A stretch of DNA of 9,526 nt from Psychroflexus sp. (GTDB lineage: Bacteria; Bacteroidota; Bacteroidia; Flavobacteriales; Flavobacteriaceae). The notes under the pieces are model-generated. The model worked only from the letters and a program-made list of their open reading frames with translations, searched no databases and was not told where the DNA came from. Numbering within the stretch: the stretch's first letter is position 1; each line of letters starts with the position of its first letter. The stretch spans positions 1 through 9,526 of the forward strand of contig SKIG01000206.1 of the NCBI GenBank assembly GCA_007116535.1, written 5' to 3'. Made by a program: the position numbers and the translations under genes. Positions 1 through 6,216 of this stretch are shown piece by piece.

Positions 1-7
1 AACAAAA

Positions 8-271
8 ATGAATACAAAGCTGACTTTGACAATAGAACAAGAAGTTATCCAAAGGGCAAAAAAGTATGCTAAAGAAAAAAATAGAAGTTTATCAGATATA
101 GTAGAGAACTATCTTAAGATGTTGACAAAACAGGAAACATCGGATGAACTTGATACTAAAGCGAAAAAGATAAGTCCGATTGTAAAATCCTTGAAAGGAT
201 CTTTTAAAATGCCAAAGGACATGGACTATAAGGAAGAGCTTAGAAAAAGACTTGAAGAAAAATACTTGTAA
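8..271 (+). CDS. DUF6364-like antitoxin of a PIN-type toxin-antitoxin pair
   Basis: An 87-residue protein with an N-terminal ribbon-helix-helix layout: a short beta strand (TKLTLTI, residues 3-9), an amphipathic helix (about 10-24), a turn at NRSLSD and a second helix ending near residue 41. The rest (about 53-87) is lysine- and glutamate-rich and contains SPIVKSLKG and MDYKEELRKRLEEKYL, the kind of tail that binds and covers a toxin. The family is known from Bacteroidota beside PIN toxins. Its stop overlaps the next ATG by one base (TAATG, 269-273), so the two genes are translationally coupled, antitoxin first. Expected role, inferred from family and context: neutralise the PIN ribonuclease and repress its own promoter through the ribbon-helix-helix. 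Only 7 bases precede the ATG, so the promoter lies outside the window. Confidence 0.85.
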   Translation: MNTKLTLTIEQEVIQRAKKYAKEKNRSLSDIVENYLKMLTKQETSDELDTKAKKISPIVKSLKGSFKMPKDMDYKEELRKRLEEKYL

Positions 272-684
272 TGGATAGTGTTTTAATCGATACCGATGTG
301 ATATTAGATTTTTTCTTCGAGCGTGAACCCTTTGCCGAATATGCTACAGAAGTATTTAGACGATGTGAAGAAAAATTGATAGTTGGCTATACAACTCCTG
401 TGATAGTTTCTAATGTTTATTATTTACTAAAAAAGACAGCGAATCATCAGTTAGTTGTTGAGAAGATTAAGCAACTTCTTACTATAATTGAAGTTACTGA
501 AATGAATAAAGATGTCGTTGTAGAGGCGCTTAATTCAGAGTTTAAAGACTTTGAAGACGCTTTACAAAATTTTTCTGCAGTTCAAAACAGAATGATTAGC
601 ATTATTCTTACTCGTAATATAAAAGATTTTAAAAAAAGTAATTTAGCTGTGATGACACCTGAAACATATGTGAAAGGGAGTTGA
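271..684 (+). CDS. PIN-domain ribonuclease toxin (VapC-like)
   Basis: A 137-residue single PIN domain, the usual toxin length. The N-terminus gives the first strand with its metal-binding acids (VLIDTDVILD, D7 and D9). FEDALQ (E95, D96) supplies the middle acidic cluster, and TRNIKDF (N116, D119) is the late motif typical of the family; the end LAVMTPETYV forms the last strand. At the place where classical VapC proteins carry a conserved Glu, this one reads SNVYYLL with Asn48, which I believe is common in this Bacteroidota subgroup. Known PIN toxins are Mg2+-dependent endoribonucleases acting on tRNA, rRNA or mRNA; the target here cannot be read. The ATG overlaps the antitoxin stop by one base, so no separate start is needed. 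Confidence 0.85.
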   Translation: MDSVLIDTDVILDFFFEREPFAEYATEVFRRCEEKLIVGYTTPVIVSNVYYLLKKTANHQLVVEKIKQLLTIIEVTEMNKDVVVEALNSEFKDFEDALQNFSAVQNRMISIILTRNIKDFKKSNLAVMTPETYVKGS

Positions 685-689
685 TTTGG

Positions 690-716
690 ACAGATTTTAT
701 AGATAAAAGTCTCTGT
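690..716 (+). terminator. Weak hairpin after the toxin gene, possible terminator
   Basis: ACAGATTTTAT (690-700) can pair with ATAAAA (703-708) and, across a GTC bulge, with TCTGT (712-716). T-rich DNA follows (716-734). The stem is A/T-rich and bulged, so this is only a candidate end of the toxin-antitoxin transcript. The rest of the gap up to the transporter holds nothing else obvious besides the promoter-like box at 775. Confidence 0.3.
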
Positions 717-774
717 TATTTTGCTTAATTTTTTAGGATTTAAAGGTTTAATAAAGCTATTTCCAAAATAAGTT

Positions 775-782
775 TATTTTTG
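775..782 (+). promoter_or_regulatory. TAnnTTTG promoter-like box next to the transporter start
   Basis: TATTTTTG is an exact match to the Bacteroidota -7 consensus TAnnTTTG. No TTG/TTTG element is seen about 20 nt upstream. If it is active, transcription would begin near 787-790, downstream of the GTG at 784 and in favour of a start at the TTG codon at 808. Confidence 0.35.
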
Positions 783-783
783 A

Positions 784-2181
784 GTGAATAAAATTCAAAA
801 CATCAAGTTGTCAATTACTCAAAATATAGCCAAATACATAGAAAAGTATTTTCCAAGCCCGTTAAGCATAGCCTTGTTGCTTACTTTACTAAGTCTTTGT
901 ATGGCTTACTTTTTCAGTTCAAATCCTGCTGATGTCTCTCATGCAATTAATATAATGACGTATTGGCGTGACGGTGTTTGGAATGAAAGCTTACTCGTAT
1001 TTGGATATCAAATGATGCTAATACTTGTCCTTGGGCATATCTTAGCACTAAGTCAGCCTGCGGAATTTCTACTTTCAAAGCTAACTTCATTTGCCAATTC
1101 TATAAGTTCTGCTGTTGTCTTGGTGAGTTTTCTTACCATTTTAGTAGCTTATTTCAATTGGGGTCTAGGCTTGATATTTGGCGCCTTGTTGGTTCGAAAA
1201 ATCGGCGAAAAATTTAAGCAAGAGAATAAGGATATGAATTATCCGCTTCTTGGAGCAGCGGGTTATGTAGGTATGCTTGTGTGGCACGGAGGATTAAGTG
1301 GCTCTGCTCCGTTAAAAGTTACGGAAGAAAATCATTTAAGTAGTTTTTATTCAACGGAAAAAGTTATTGGTTTCGGAACAGAATTTTGGTCTCAAGTATC
1401 CACTTCAGAAACCATATTTTCAATACAAAACTTATTGGTAAGCCTAAGTTTGTTGTTGCTGATTCCACTTTTTCTTTATTACCTTTCAAAAAAGAAAAAT
1501 TCAGGTTACCCTCTTCCTGACTTCAATGAAGTGATCCCTTCAATAAAGTTTTCAGACATTCATCCACTTGACCGAAGTAAACTCGCAACTAAGTTCGTAG
1601 GATTACTCTTGTTTATTATATTTATAGTTACTTACAAAGAACATTTACTAAAACTTGAGATTACTCCAAATTTGCTGAATTTTCTCATGCTCTCTTTGTG
1701 TTTTTTATTGCATTCAAATTTGATTTCTTTTTCAAAAGCATTGGGTGAAGCAATCAAAGGCGCATCAGGAATTCTCATTCAATTTCCGCTTTATTTTGGA
1801 ATTATGGGAGTTATGAGTCAAAGCGGAATGGTCGAACAACTTGCGCAATTTTTTATAGAAATTTCTACCCAAGAAACTTTGCCGATTTTTACATTTTTAA
1901 GTGCCGGTTTAGTGAATATTTTTGTTCCAAGCGGCGGTGGACAATGGGCAATTCAAGGGCCTATTATTGTTGAAGCAGCTATTGGAAAGGGCGTCGAATT
2001 ACCAACAACAATTATGGCATTTGCTTACGGAGATCAGGTAACAAATATGCTACAGCCGTTTTGGGCATTGCCTTTACTTGGAATTACAAAATTAAAAGCA
2101 AAACAAATTTTCCCTTACACATTTGCCTTGTTTTTTGTTGGAAGTTTTGTTTTCATTTTAGCCTTATTTTTTATCTACTGA
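784..2181 (+). CDS. Short-chain fatty acid transporter, AtoE family
   Basis: A 465-residue inner-membrane protein with many hydrophobic segments, full length for the AtoE/SCFA-transporter family. Family signatures: an N-terminal cytosolic stretch leading to KYFPSPLSIALLLT, WHGGLSGSAPLKV (167-179), NIFVPSGGGQWAIQGP (378-393) and YGDQVTNMLQPFWALPLL (about 418-435). Known members are thought to import acetoacetate, butyrate or related short-chain acids; the substrate here is not determined. The start is uncertain. A TGA lies directly before the GTG at 784, making it the first possible codon, but the promoter-like box at 775-782 would place transcription start after it; a TTG at 808 (MSITQNIAKYIEKYF) is the alternative. 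The stop overlaps the aat ATG (TGATG), so the two are co-transcribed. There is no fatty-acid CoA-transferase gene beside it. Confidence 0.88.
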   Translation: MNKIQNIKLSITQNIAKYIEKYFPSPLSIALLLTLLSLCMAYFFSSNPADVSHAINIMTYWRDGVWNESLLVFGYQMMLILVLGHILALSQPAEFLLSKLTSFANSISSAVVLVSFLTILVAYFNWGLGLIFGALLVRKIGEKFKQENKDMNYPLLGAAGYVGMLVWHGGLSGSAPLKVTEENHLSSFYSTEKVIGFGTEFWSQVSTSETIFSIQNLLVSLSLLLLIPLFLYYLSKKKNSGYPLPDFNEVIPSIKFSDIHPLDRSKLATKFVGLLLFIIFIVTYKEHLLKLEITPNLLNFLMLSLCFLLHSNLISFSKALGEAIKGASGILIQFPLYFGIMGVMSQSGMVEQLAQFFIEISTQETLPIFTFLSAGLVNIFVPSGGGQWAIQGPIIVEAAIGKGVELPTTIMAFAYGDQVTNMLQPFWALPLLGITKLKAKQIFPYTFALFFVGSFVFILALFFIY

Positions 2182-2837
2182 TGTATATACTTTCAGACAA
2201 ATTAGCTTTTCCTTCTCCACATTTAACAGATGAAAGTGGTTTACTTGCCATTGGTGGAGATTTGTCTGTTGAACGCCTCTTGTTGGCTTATAAAAATGGT
2301 ATTTTCCCGTGGTTTGATGATTCACAACCAATTCTTTGGTGGAGTCCCGACCCACGAATGGTTTTATTCCCCGACGAATTAAAAGTATCTAAAAGTATGC
2401 GACAAGTAATTCGAAGTAATCGTTTTCAAGTTACTGTGAATAAAAATTTCACCGCTGTGATACAAGCTTGCTCAACCACTCCCCGAAAAGGTCAAAGTGG
2501 CACATGGATTACAAATGATATGCAAAAAGCTTATAGTGTACTTCATCAACAAGGACATGCTCATTCTGTAGAAGTTTGGGCAGCGAATAAATTAGTAGGT
2601 GGGTTGTATGGTATTTGGCTCAAAGAAAAAAACATTTTTTGTGGTGAAAGTATGTTTAGTCACCAAAGCAATGCCTCTAAGTTTGGTTTCATCTATTGGG
2701 TTAATTATTTAGCTTCCAAAGGAGTGAAGCTAATCGACTGTCAATTGCATACGCCTCATTTGGAAAGTCTTGGTGCGAAAGAGATTCCTCGAGAAGTTTT
2801 TTTGAGTTATTTAATTGAAAGCGGTGACGAAACATGA
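2181..2837 (+). CDS. aat: Leucyl/phenylalanyl-tRNA-protein transferase
   Basis: A 218-residue protein recognised across its whole length. Aat transfers Leu or Phe from aminoacyl-tRNA onto N-terminal Lys/Arg of proteins, marking them for ClpS/ClpAP in the bacterial N-end rule pathway, in the cytoplasm. Signatures: FPSPHLTDESGLLAIGGDL near the N-terminus, NGIFPWF, WWSPDPRMVLFP, GTWITNDMQKAY, GLYGIWL, FCGESMFSHQSNASKFG and LIDCQLHTPHLESLGA. The frame stays open upstream to 2061, but only from the ATG at 2181 does the sequence match the family (MYILSDKLAFPSP); this ATG overlaps the transporter's TGA by one base, so translation is coupled. It has no promoter of its own that I can see. No clpS or clpA gene is in the window. 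Confidence 0.95.
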   Translation: MYILSDKLAFPSPHLTDESGLLAIGGDLSVERLLLAYKNGIFPWFDDSQPILWWSPDPRMVLFPDELKVSKSMRQVIRSNRFQVTVNKNFTAVIQACSTTPRKGQSGTWITNDMQKAYSVLHQQGHAHSVEVWAANKLVGGLYGIWLKEKNIFCGESMFSHQSNASKFGFIYWVNYLASKGVKLIDCQLHTPHLESLGAKEIPREVFLSYLIESGDET

Positions 2838-2894
2838 TTTATATCAAATTCAAATAAATACGTGATTTAAGATTAAACTCTATTGTTTAAATAG

Positions 2895-2927
2895 TTTGCA
2901 ATTACCCACTAAATAAATGTATTTTTG
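2895..2927 (+). promoter_or_regulatory. hemE promoter (TTTG-N21-TAttTTTG)
   Basis: TTTG at 2895-2898 lies 21 nt before TATTTTTG at 2920-2927, a good match to the Bacteroidota -33/-7 promoter. The predicted transcription start, near 2932-2935, leaves a leader of about 20 nt before the hemE ATG at 2953. It lies in the 115-nt gap after aat, where no clear terminator is seen. Confidence 0.7.
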
Positions 2928-2952
2928 CATTTCTTAAAAAAGTACATAGAGC

Positions 2953-3978
2953 ATGCTTAAAAATGATTTATTTCTGAAAGCCTTAAAAGGAGAAACTGTT
3001 GAACGTCCGCCTGTGTGGATGATGCGTCAAGCGGGAAGATATCTTCCTGACTTTATGAAGTTAAAAGATAAATACGACTTCTTTACGCGCTGTAGAACTC
3101 CTGAATTGGCTACCGAAATAACCGTCATGCCTATCGACCAAGTGGGCACCGATGCAGCTATTTTATTCAGCGATATTTTAGTGGTTCCACAAGCCATGCA
3201 AATTGACGTTGAAATGCGTCCAGGTGTTGGTCCTTGGTTACCCAACCCAATTCGGGATACAAAATCTTTAGATAAAGTAGTTGTTCCAAACGTATACGAA
3301 GAACTTGGGTATGTGTATGAGGCGATTAAATTGACCAAAGAAGCCTTGAATGACCGAGTACCTCTTATCGGATTTGCAGGTTCGCCATGGACAATCTTAT
3401 GCTACTGCGTACAAGGACAAGGTTCAAAGAATTTTGATAAAGCCAAAGAATTTTGTTTTACGCAACCTGTTTTAGCGCACCAACTACTTCAGAAGATTAC
3501 AGATACAACCATTGCTTATCTTAAGGGTAAAGTAGAAGTTGGCGTTGATGCTGTACAAGTTTTTGATTCTTGGGGAGGAATGCTTTCTCCGGGAGATTAC
3601 CAAGAGTTTTCTTGGAAGTACATGCAACAAATTATCGATGCGCTAAAAGATGAGGTTCCTGTAATTGCTTTCGGTAAAGGATGTTGGTTTGCGTTAGATA
3701 CAATGGCAAAATCAGGCGCAAGTGCGCTTGGAGTAGATTGGACTTGTTCACCGAAAAACGCTCGGTATTTAACGGGTGGTCAAATTACTCTACAAGGTAA
3801 TTTCGATCCTTCGCGCTTACTTTCTTCTCCTGCTGAAATCAAAAAAATGGTCAAAGAAATGATTGATGCTTTTGGCAAAGACAGATATATTGCTAATTTA
3901 GGTCACGGAATTCTACCAAATATTCCTGTAGAAAACGCTATCGCATTTGTAGAAGCAGTAAAAGAATACAAAGCCTAG
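2953..3978 (+). CDS. hemE: Uroporphyrinogen decarboxylase
   Basis: A 341-residue, full-length cytoplasmic enzyme of haem synthesis. It removes four acetate carboxyl groups from uroporphyrinogen III to give coproporphyrinogen III, without a cofactor. Both family signatures are intact: [14 protein letters not shown] (19-32, with the substrate-binding arginines R25 and R29) and GFAGSPWTI (140-148). [13 protein letters not shown] carries the conserved catalytic aspartate D74, and Y151 in LCYCVQG matches the conserved active-site tyrosine. Later conserved blocks include [26 protein letters not shown] and NLGHGILPN. It has its own promoter (2895-2927) and ends in TAG. No other haem gene is beside it, as is common in Bacteroidota, where these genes are scattered. 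Confidence 0.97.
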   Translation: MLKNDLFLKALKGETVERPPVWMMRQAGRYLPDFMKLKDKYDFFTRCRTPELATEITVMPIDQVGTDAAILFSDILVVPQAMQIDVEMRPGVGPWLPNPIRDTKSLDKVVVPNVYEELGYVYEAIKLTKEALNDRVPLIGFAGSPWTILCYCVQGQGSKNFDKAKEFCFTQPVLAHQLLQKITDTTIAYLKGKVEVGVDAVQVFDSWGGMLSPGDYQEFSWKYMQQIIDALKDEVPVIAFGKGCWFALDTMAKSGASALGVDWTCSPKNARYLTGGQITLQGNFDPSRLLSSPAEIKKMVKEMIDAFGKDRYIANLGHGILPNIPVENAIAFVEAVKEYKA

Positions 3979-4003
3979 CATACAATATTTAATGCGATAA
4001 ACG

Positions 4004-4032
4004 TTGTCATTGTATACAAGTTATACTTTTTG
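4004..4032 (+). promoter_or_regulatory. Imperfect promoter before the M23 peptidase gene
   Basis: TACTTTTTG (4024-4032) resembles the -7 box but has three bases instead of two between TA and TTTG. A TTG at 4004-4006 lies 17 nt upstream. Between them is the perfect 10-bp palindrome TTGTATACAA (4010-4019), which could be an operator. Transcription would begin only about 8 nt before the ATG at 4045. Confidence 0.3.
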
Positions 4033-4044
4033 AATTGAATACTT

Positions 4045-5325
4045 ATGAAGAAGTGTCTTAGCAAAATTTCTTATTTCTTAATGTTCATTTTTGCGATTAG
4101 TAGTTTTATCGCTGCCACTTCCTGTGAAAATGAGACTCCTTCAGAAAAAAAATCTGATGCTAAGAAAACTAAGCCTAAAAAGGTTGAGCCTAGTTATGAA
4201 TACGGTATCAATTTAGATGAATTTGAAATCTATAGAGATACAGTTCGAAAAGGCGATTTTTTTGGTAATATAATGGATAGAAATGGTATTCTTCCGGCAA
4301 AAGTATTTCAGATAACGCAACAAATCCCTGATTCTATATTCGATTTTAAAAGAGTCAATATAGGACGTCCTTATGCAATTTTTCGATCCAAAGATTCATT
4401 GGCGCAACCTGCCTATTTTGTCTACGAAAAGACTCCTGTGCATTATGCAGTGATTTCTTTAGGCGATAGTATTTATGGTATAAAAGATGAAAAACCTGTT
4501 AGTATTAAGAGGAAGACAACTTCAGGAGTTATTTCTTCATCACTATCGAATGCTATTGATGAAGCAGGTATTCATTATTTAATGACGCATAAGTTTTCAG
4601 ATATTTATCAATGGAGTGTCGATTTCTTTAAGCTTCAAAAGGGAGATCAGTTTAAAATTATTTATACTGAAAAGTTTATTAATGACACTGTTTTTGTTGG
4701 AGTAGATCAAATTGAAGCAGCAATTTTGAAGCATAGAGATAGAGAGTTTTATGCGTTTAACTTCCTTGTAGATAGTATCAACAATAGGTATGATTATTTC
4801 GATGAAAAAGCCCATACTTTAAGAAGCTTCTTTTTGAAGGCGCCTATTCAATATTCGCGAATTTCTTCTTATTATTCACCAAGAAGATTGCATCCCGTAA
4901 CCAAGCAGTGGAAATCTCATAAAGGAACTGACTATGCGGCTCCAACGGGAACGCCAATTTGGTCAACAGCAGATGGCGTGGTTACACATTCTGGATATAC
5001 AGCGGCTAATGGTAATTATGTCAAAGTAAAACATACCAATAAATACAGTACGCAGTATTTACACATGTCTAAGCGTGCAGCAAAAGTTGGTCAATACGTA
5101 AAACAAGGCGAAGTGATTGGATATGTAGGGCAAACTGGCTTAGCCACGGGACCACATGTGTGTTATCGTTTTTGGGTCAATGGAGAACAAGTTGATCCTT
5201 ACAAACAAGATTTGCCTAGCGCAGAACCCATGGATGAAGAAATTGTACCTATCTATATGGACTTTATAGCTCCGATCAAAGATGAATTAGATGCTATTGA
5301 ATTCATTACTTTAATTGAGACCTAA
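4045..5325 (+). CDS. M23-family metallopeptidase with lipoprotein-type signal
   Basis: A 426-residue envelope protein. The N-terminus (1-26) is a signal peptide ending in a probable lipobox, ATS-Cys27, followed by a charged linker (about 28-50); it is likely lipid-anchored outside the inner membrane. Residues about 51-265 form an N-terminal regulatory region. The LytM/M23 domain spans about 268-385: SHKGTDYAAPTGTPIW (zinc ligands H292, D296), QYLHMS (H340, catalytic type) and GLATGPHVCYRFW (H371). Where M23 enzymes have HxH, this protein reads H371-V-C373, so the third zinc ligand would be Cys. I recall GPHVC-type sequences in other Bacteroidota M23 proteins, so it is probably a lineage variant and not damage. 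Family members cut peptide cross-links in peptidoglycan; others have lost activity and act as hydrolase activators. It is convergent with the thioredoxin-like gene; no clear terminator separates them. Confidence 0.9.
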   Translation: MKKCLSKISYFLMFIFAISSFIAATSCENETPSEKKSDAKKTKPKKVEPSYEYGINLDEFEIYRDTVRKGDFFGNIMDRNGILPAKVFQITQQIPDSIFDFKRVNIGRPYAIFRSKDSLAQPAYFVYEKTPVHYAVISLGDSIYGIKDEKPVSIKRKTTSGVISSSLSNAIDEAGIHYLMTHKFSDIYQWSVDFFKLQKGDQFKIIYTEKFINDTVFVGVDQIEAAILKHRDREFYAFNFLVDSINNRYDYFDEKAHTLRSFFLKAPIQYSRISSYYSPRRLHPVTKQWKSHKGTDYAAPTGTPIWSTADGVVTHSGYTAANGNYVKVKHTNKYSTQYLHMSKRAAKVGQYVKQGEVIGYVGQTGLATGPHVCYRFWVNGEQVDPYKQDLPSAEPMDEEIVPIYMDFIAPIKDELDAIEFITLIET

Positions 5326-5376
5326 CTCAAAAATAAACTAGTGCATCCTTTTTATGCAAATTTGTCTAGTCTTAGC

Positions 5377-5913
5377 TTAAAAAGTTGACTTAAATTCCTT
5401 CTGATATTTTTCCCATTTTTCTTGAGTAGTGATTTCTTTGTATTCGTCACTAGCAATCATTTTGAGGTATAACTCAAGTTGTTCAGGTGTTTGAAAGCCT
5501 ACAACAGGAGAGATGATGTTTCCATCTTCATCGAAAAAAACAACTGTTGGATAAGCAGAAATCTTCAAAGCATTAGCAAAAAAATGTTGCGAATTTCTTC
5601 CTTTTCGATTAGGATCGTGGTTAGGATTGGTATATTCAAAATCATTATAATTTACCACCTCGGTTCCTTCTGCGTTAAACTTTACGGCATAAAAATGCTT
5701 ATTGATATAAGCGGCAACTTTTGGGTTAGAAAAAGTTTCTTTATCCATTAGTTTACAAGGCCCACACCAATCAGTATAAGCATCAAGGAAAATTTTTTTT
5801 GGTTTTTTTTTTTGTGCTGCAAGCGCTTCATTCATGGTCATCCAATTTATTTTTTGGGCTTGACTTGTAAAACTGATTGTTGACAAAACAATTAAAAGAA
5901 GGATAATTCGCAT
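5377..5913 (-). CDS. Secreted thioredoxin-fold protein with WCGPC active site
   Basis: A 178-residue protein. Residues 1-19 form a signal peptide (hydrophobic IILLLIVL, likely cleaved after SQA), so it acts in the periplasm. The thioredoxin fold follows: IFLDAYTDWCGPCK holds the redox pair C50/C53, and SAYPTVVFFDEDG holds the cis-proline P122. An insert of about 30 residues between them, rich in Asn and Asp (about 80-112), is typical of the Bacteroidota thioredoxin-like family. It probably reduces or isomerises disulfides in exported proteins; the partner is unknown. The coding strand has runs of A11 and A8 (plus-strand T at 5803-5813 and 5793-5800) encoding QKKKPKK just before the active-site strand, a place prone to slippage, but the frame is intact here. 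A hairpin with a T tract lies in its leader (5945-5967). Confidence 0.88.
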   Translation of the reverse strand: MRIILLLIVLSTISFTSQAQKINWMTMNEALAAQKKKPKKIFLDAYTDWCGPCKLMDKETFSNPKVAAYINKHFYAVKFNAEGTEVVNYNDFEYTNPNHDPNRKGRNSQHFFANALKISAYPTVVFFDEDGNIISPVVGFQTPEQLELYLKMIASDEYKEITTQEKWEKYQKEFKSTF

Positions 5914-5944
5914 GGTATGTTTTTGTTATATAACTTGTATTCTT

Positions 5945-5967
5945 AAAAAAAATTGCCGAGAGCAATT
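5945..5967 (-). terminator. Terminator-like hairpin in the leader of the thioredoxin-like gene
   Basis: Read on the minus strand, AATTGC (5967-5962), loop TCTCG and GCAATT (5956-5951) form a 6-bp hairpin, and the T run reaches to 5945 (eight T in all, counting the last two of the stem). The gene it faces starts only about 30 nt downstream, at 5913, so the hairpin would act as an attenuator, or end a small RNA read from the structured region upstream. No TAnnTTTG box lies between it and the gene. The stem is weak, with only two G-C pairs. Confidence 0.35.
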
Positions 5968-6147
5968 GAAAGCTGTAAACATACAAAATAACTTAGTATT
6001 GATAAACCTAAATTTTTTTAGAGTGTTTAGCAAGAAAATACACTTGATTTTAGTCCACGACAAAAAAACAAATACTCTAAAATTTCTTGATTTTTGACGA
6101 ATACCCACTTTTGTCGTGTACTTTAACACTTGATGTAATTATAAATT

Positions 6148-6180
6148 AGCGATTTATTTGCTAAAACATTACTAATCGCT
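6148..6180. repeat. Inverted repeat over the kinase promoter, possible operator
   Basis: AGCGATT (6148-6154) and AATCGCT (6174-6180) form a 7-bp inverted repeat around the -33 element, the right arm touching the -7 box. An alternative smaller pairing, TTAGC (6146-6150) with GCTAA (6160-6164), shares the left arm. The position fits a repressor or activator site for the kinase gene. Confidence 0.4.
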
Positions 6181-6188
6181 TACTTTTG
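6157..6188 (+). promoter_or_regulatory. Histidine kinase promoter (TTTG-N20-TActTTTG)
   Basis: TTTG at 6157-6160 and TACTTTTG at 6181-6188 match both halves of the Bacteroidota promoter with a 20-nt spacer, the same as at the sodA gene. The expected transcription start is near 6193-6196, about 20 nt before the ATG at 6217. Confidence 0.7.
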
Positions 6189-6216
6189 ATAGAATGTAAA
6201 GCTAAACTTTCAGCGC

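Larger units (their letters stand above)
5914..6216. other. Divergent intergenic region with interlocked inverted repeats
   Basis: This 303-nt gap separates the minus-strand thioredoxin-like gene from the plus-strand histidine kinase and holds no credible gene. It carries two inverted repeats of 13 nt, each with one mismatch: A 6016-6028 with A' 6070-6082 (TTTTAGAGTGTTT against AAATACTCTAAAA), and B 6053-6065 with B' 6109-6121 (GTCCACGACAAAA against TTTTGTCGTGTAC). The order is A-B-A'-B', as in a pseudoknot or two competing hairpins. CTTGAT recurs at 6043, 6086 and 6129, exactly 43 nt apart each time, although the sequences between the copies do not align as tandem repeats. A terminator-like hairpin (minus strand) and the kinase promoter complete the region. 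Confidence 0.6.

Noticed and set aside
2061..2180. Upstream 40-codon extension of the aat frame
   Set aside because: It lies inside the transporter gene in another frame and does not resemble Aat; the family sequence begins at the ATG at 2181.
3027..3338. Antisense frame of 103 codons within hemE
   Set aside because: Shadow of a strongly conserved gene, no independent support; the same applies to the antisense frames within aat, the M23 gene, the kinase and rplU.
5326..5376. Terminator between the convergent M23 and thioredoxin-like genes
   Set aside because: Only short pairings (TGCAT 5342-5346 with ATGCA 5354-5358; ACTAG with CTAGT) and no stable stem with a T tract.
5912..6129. Small open frames of 61 (plus) and 67 (minus) codons in the divergent gap
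   Set aside because: Both have A/T-driven low-complexity composition, no recognisable domain, and cover each other and the inverted repeats.
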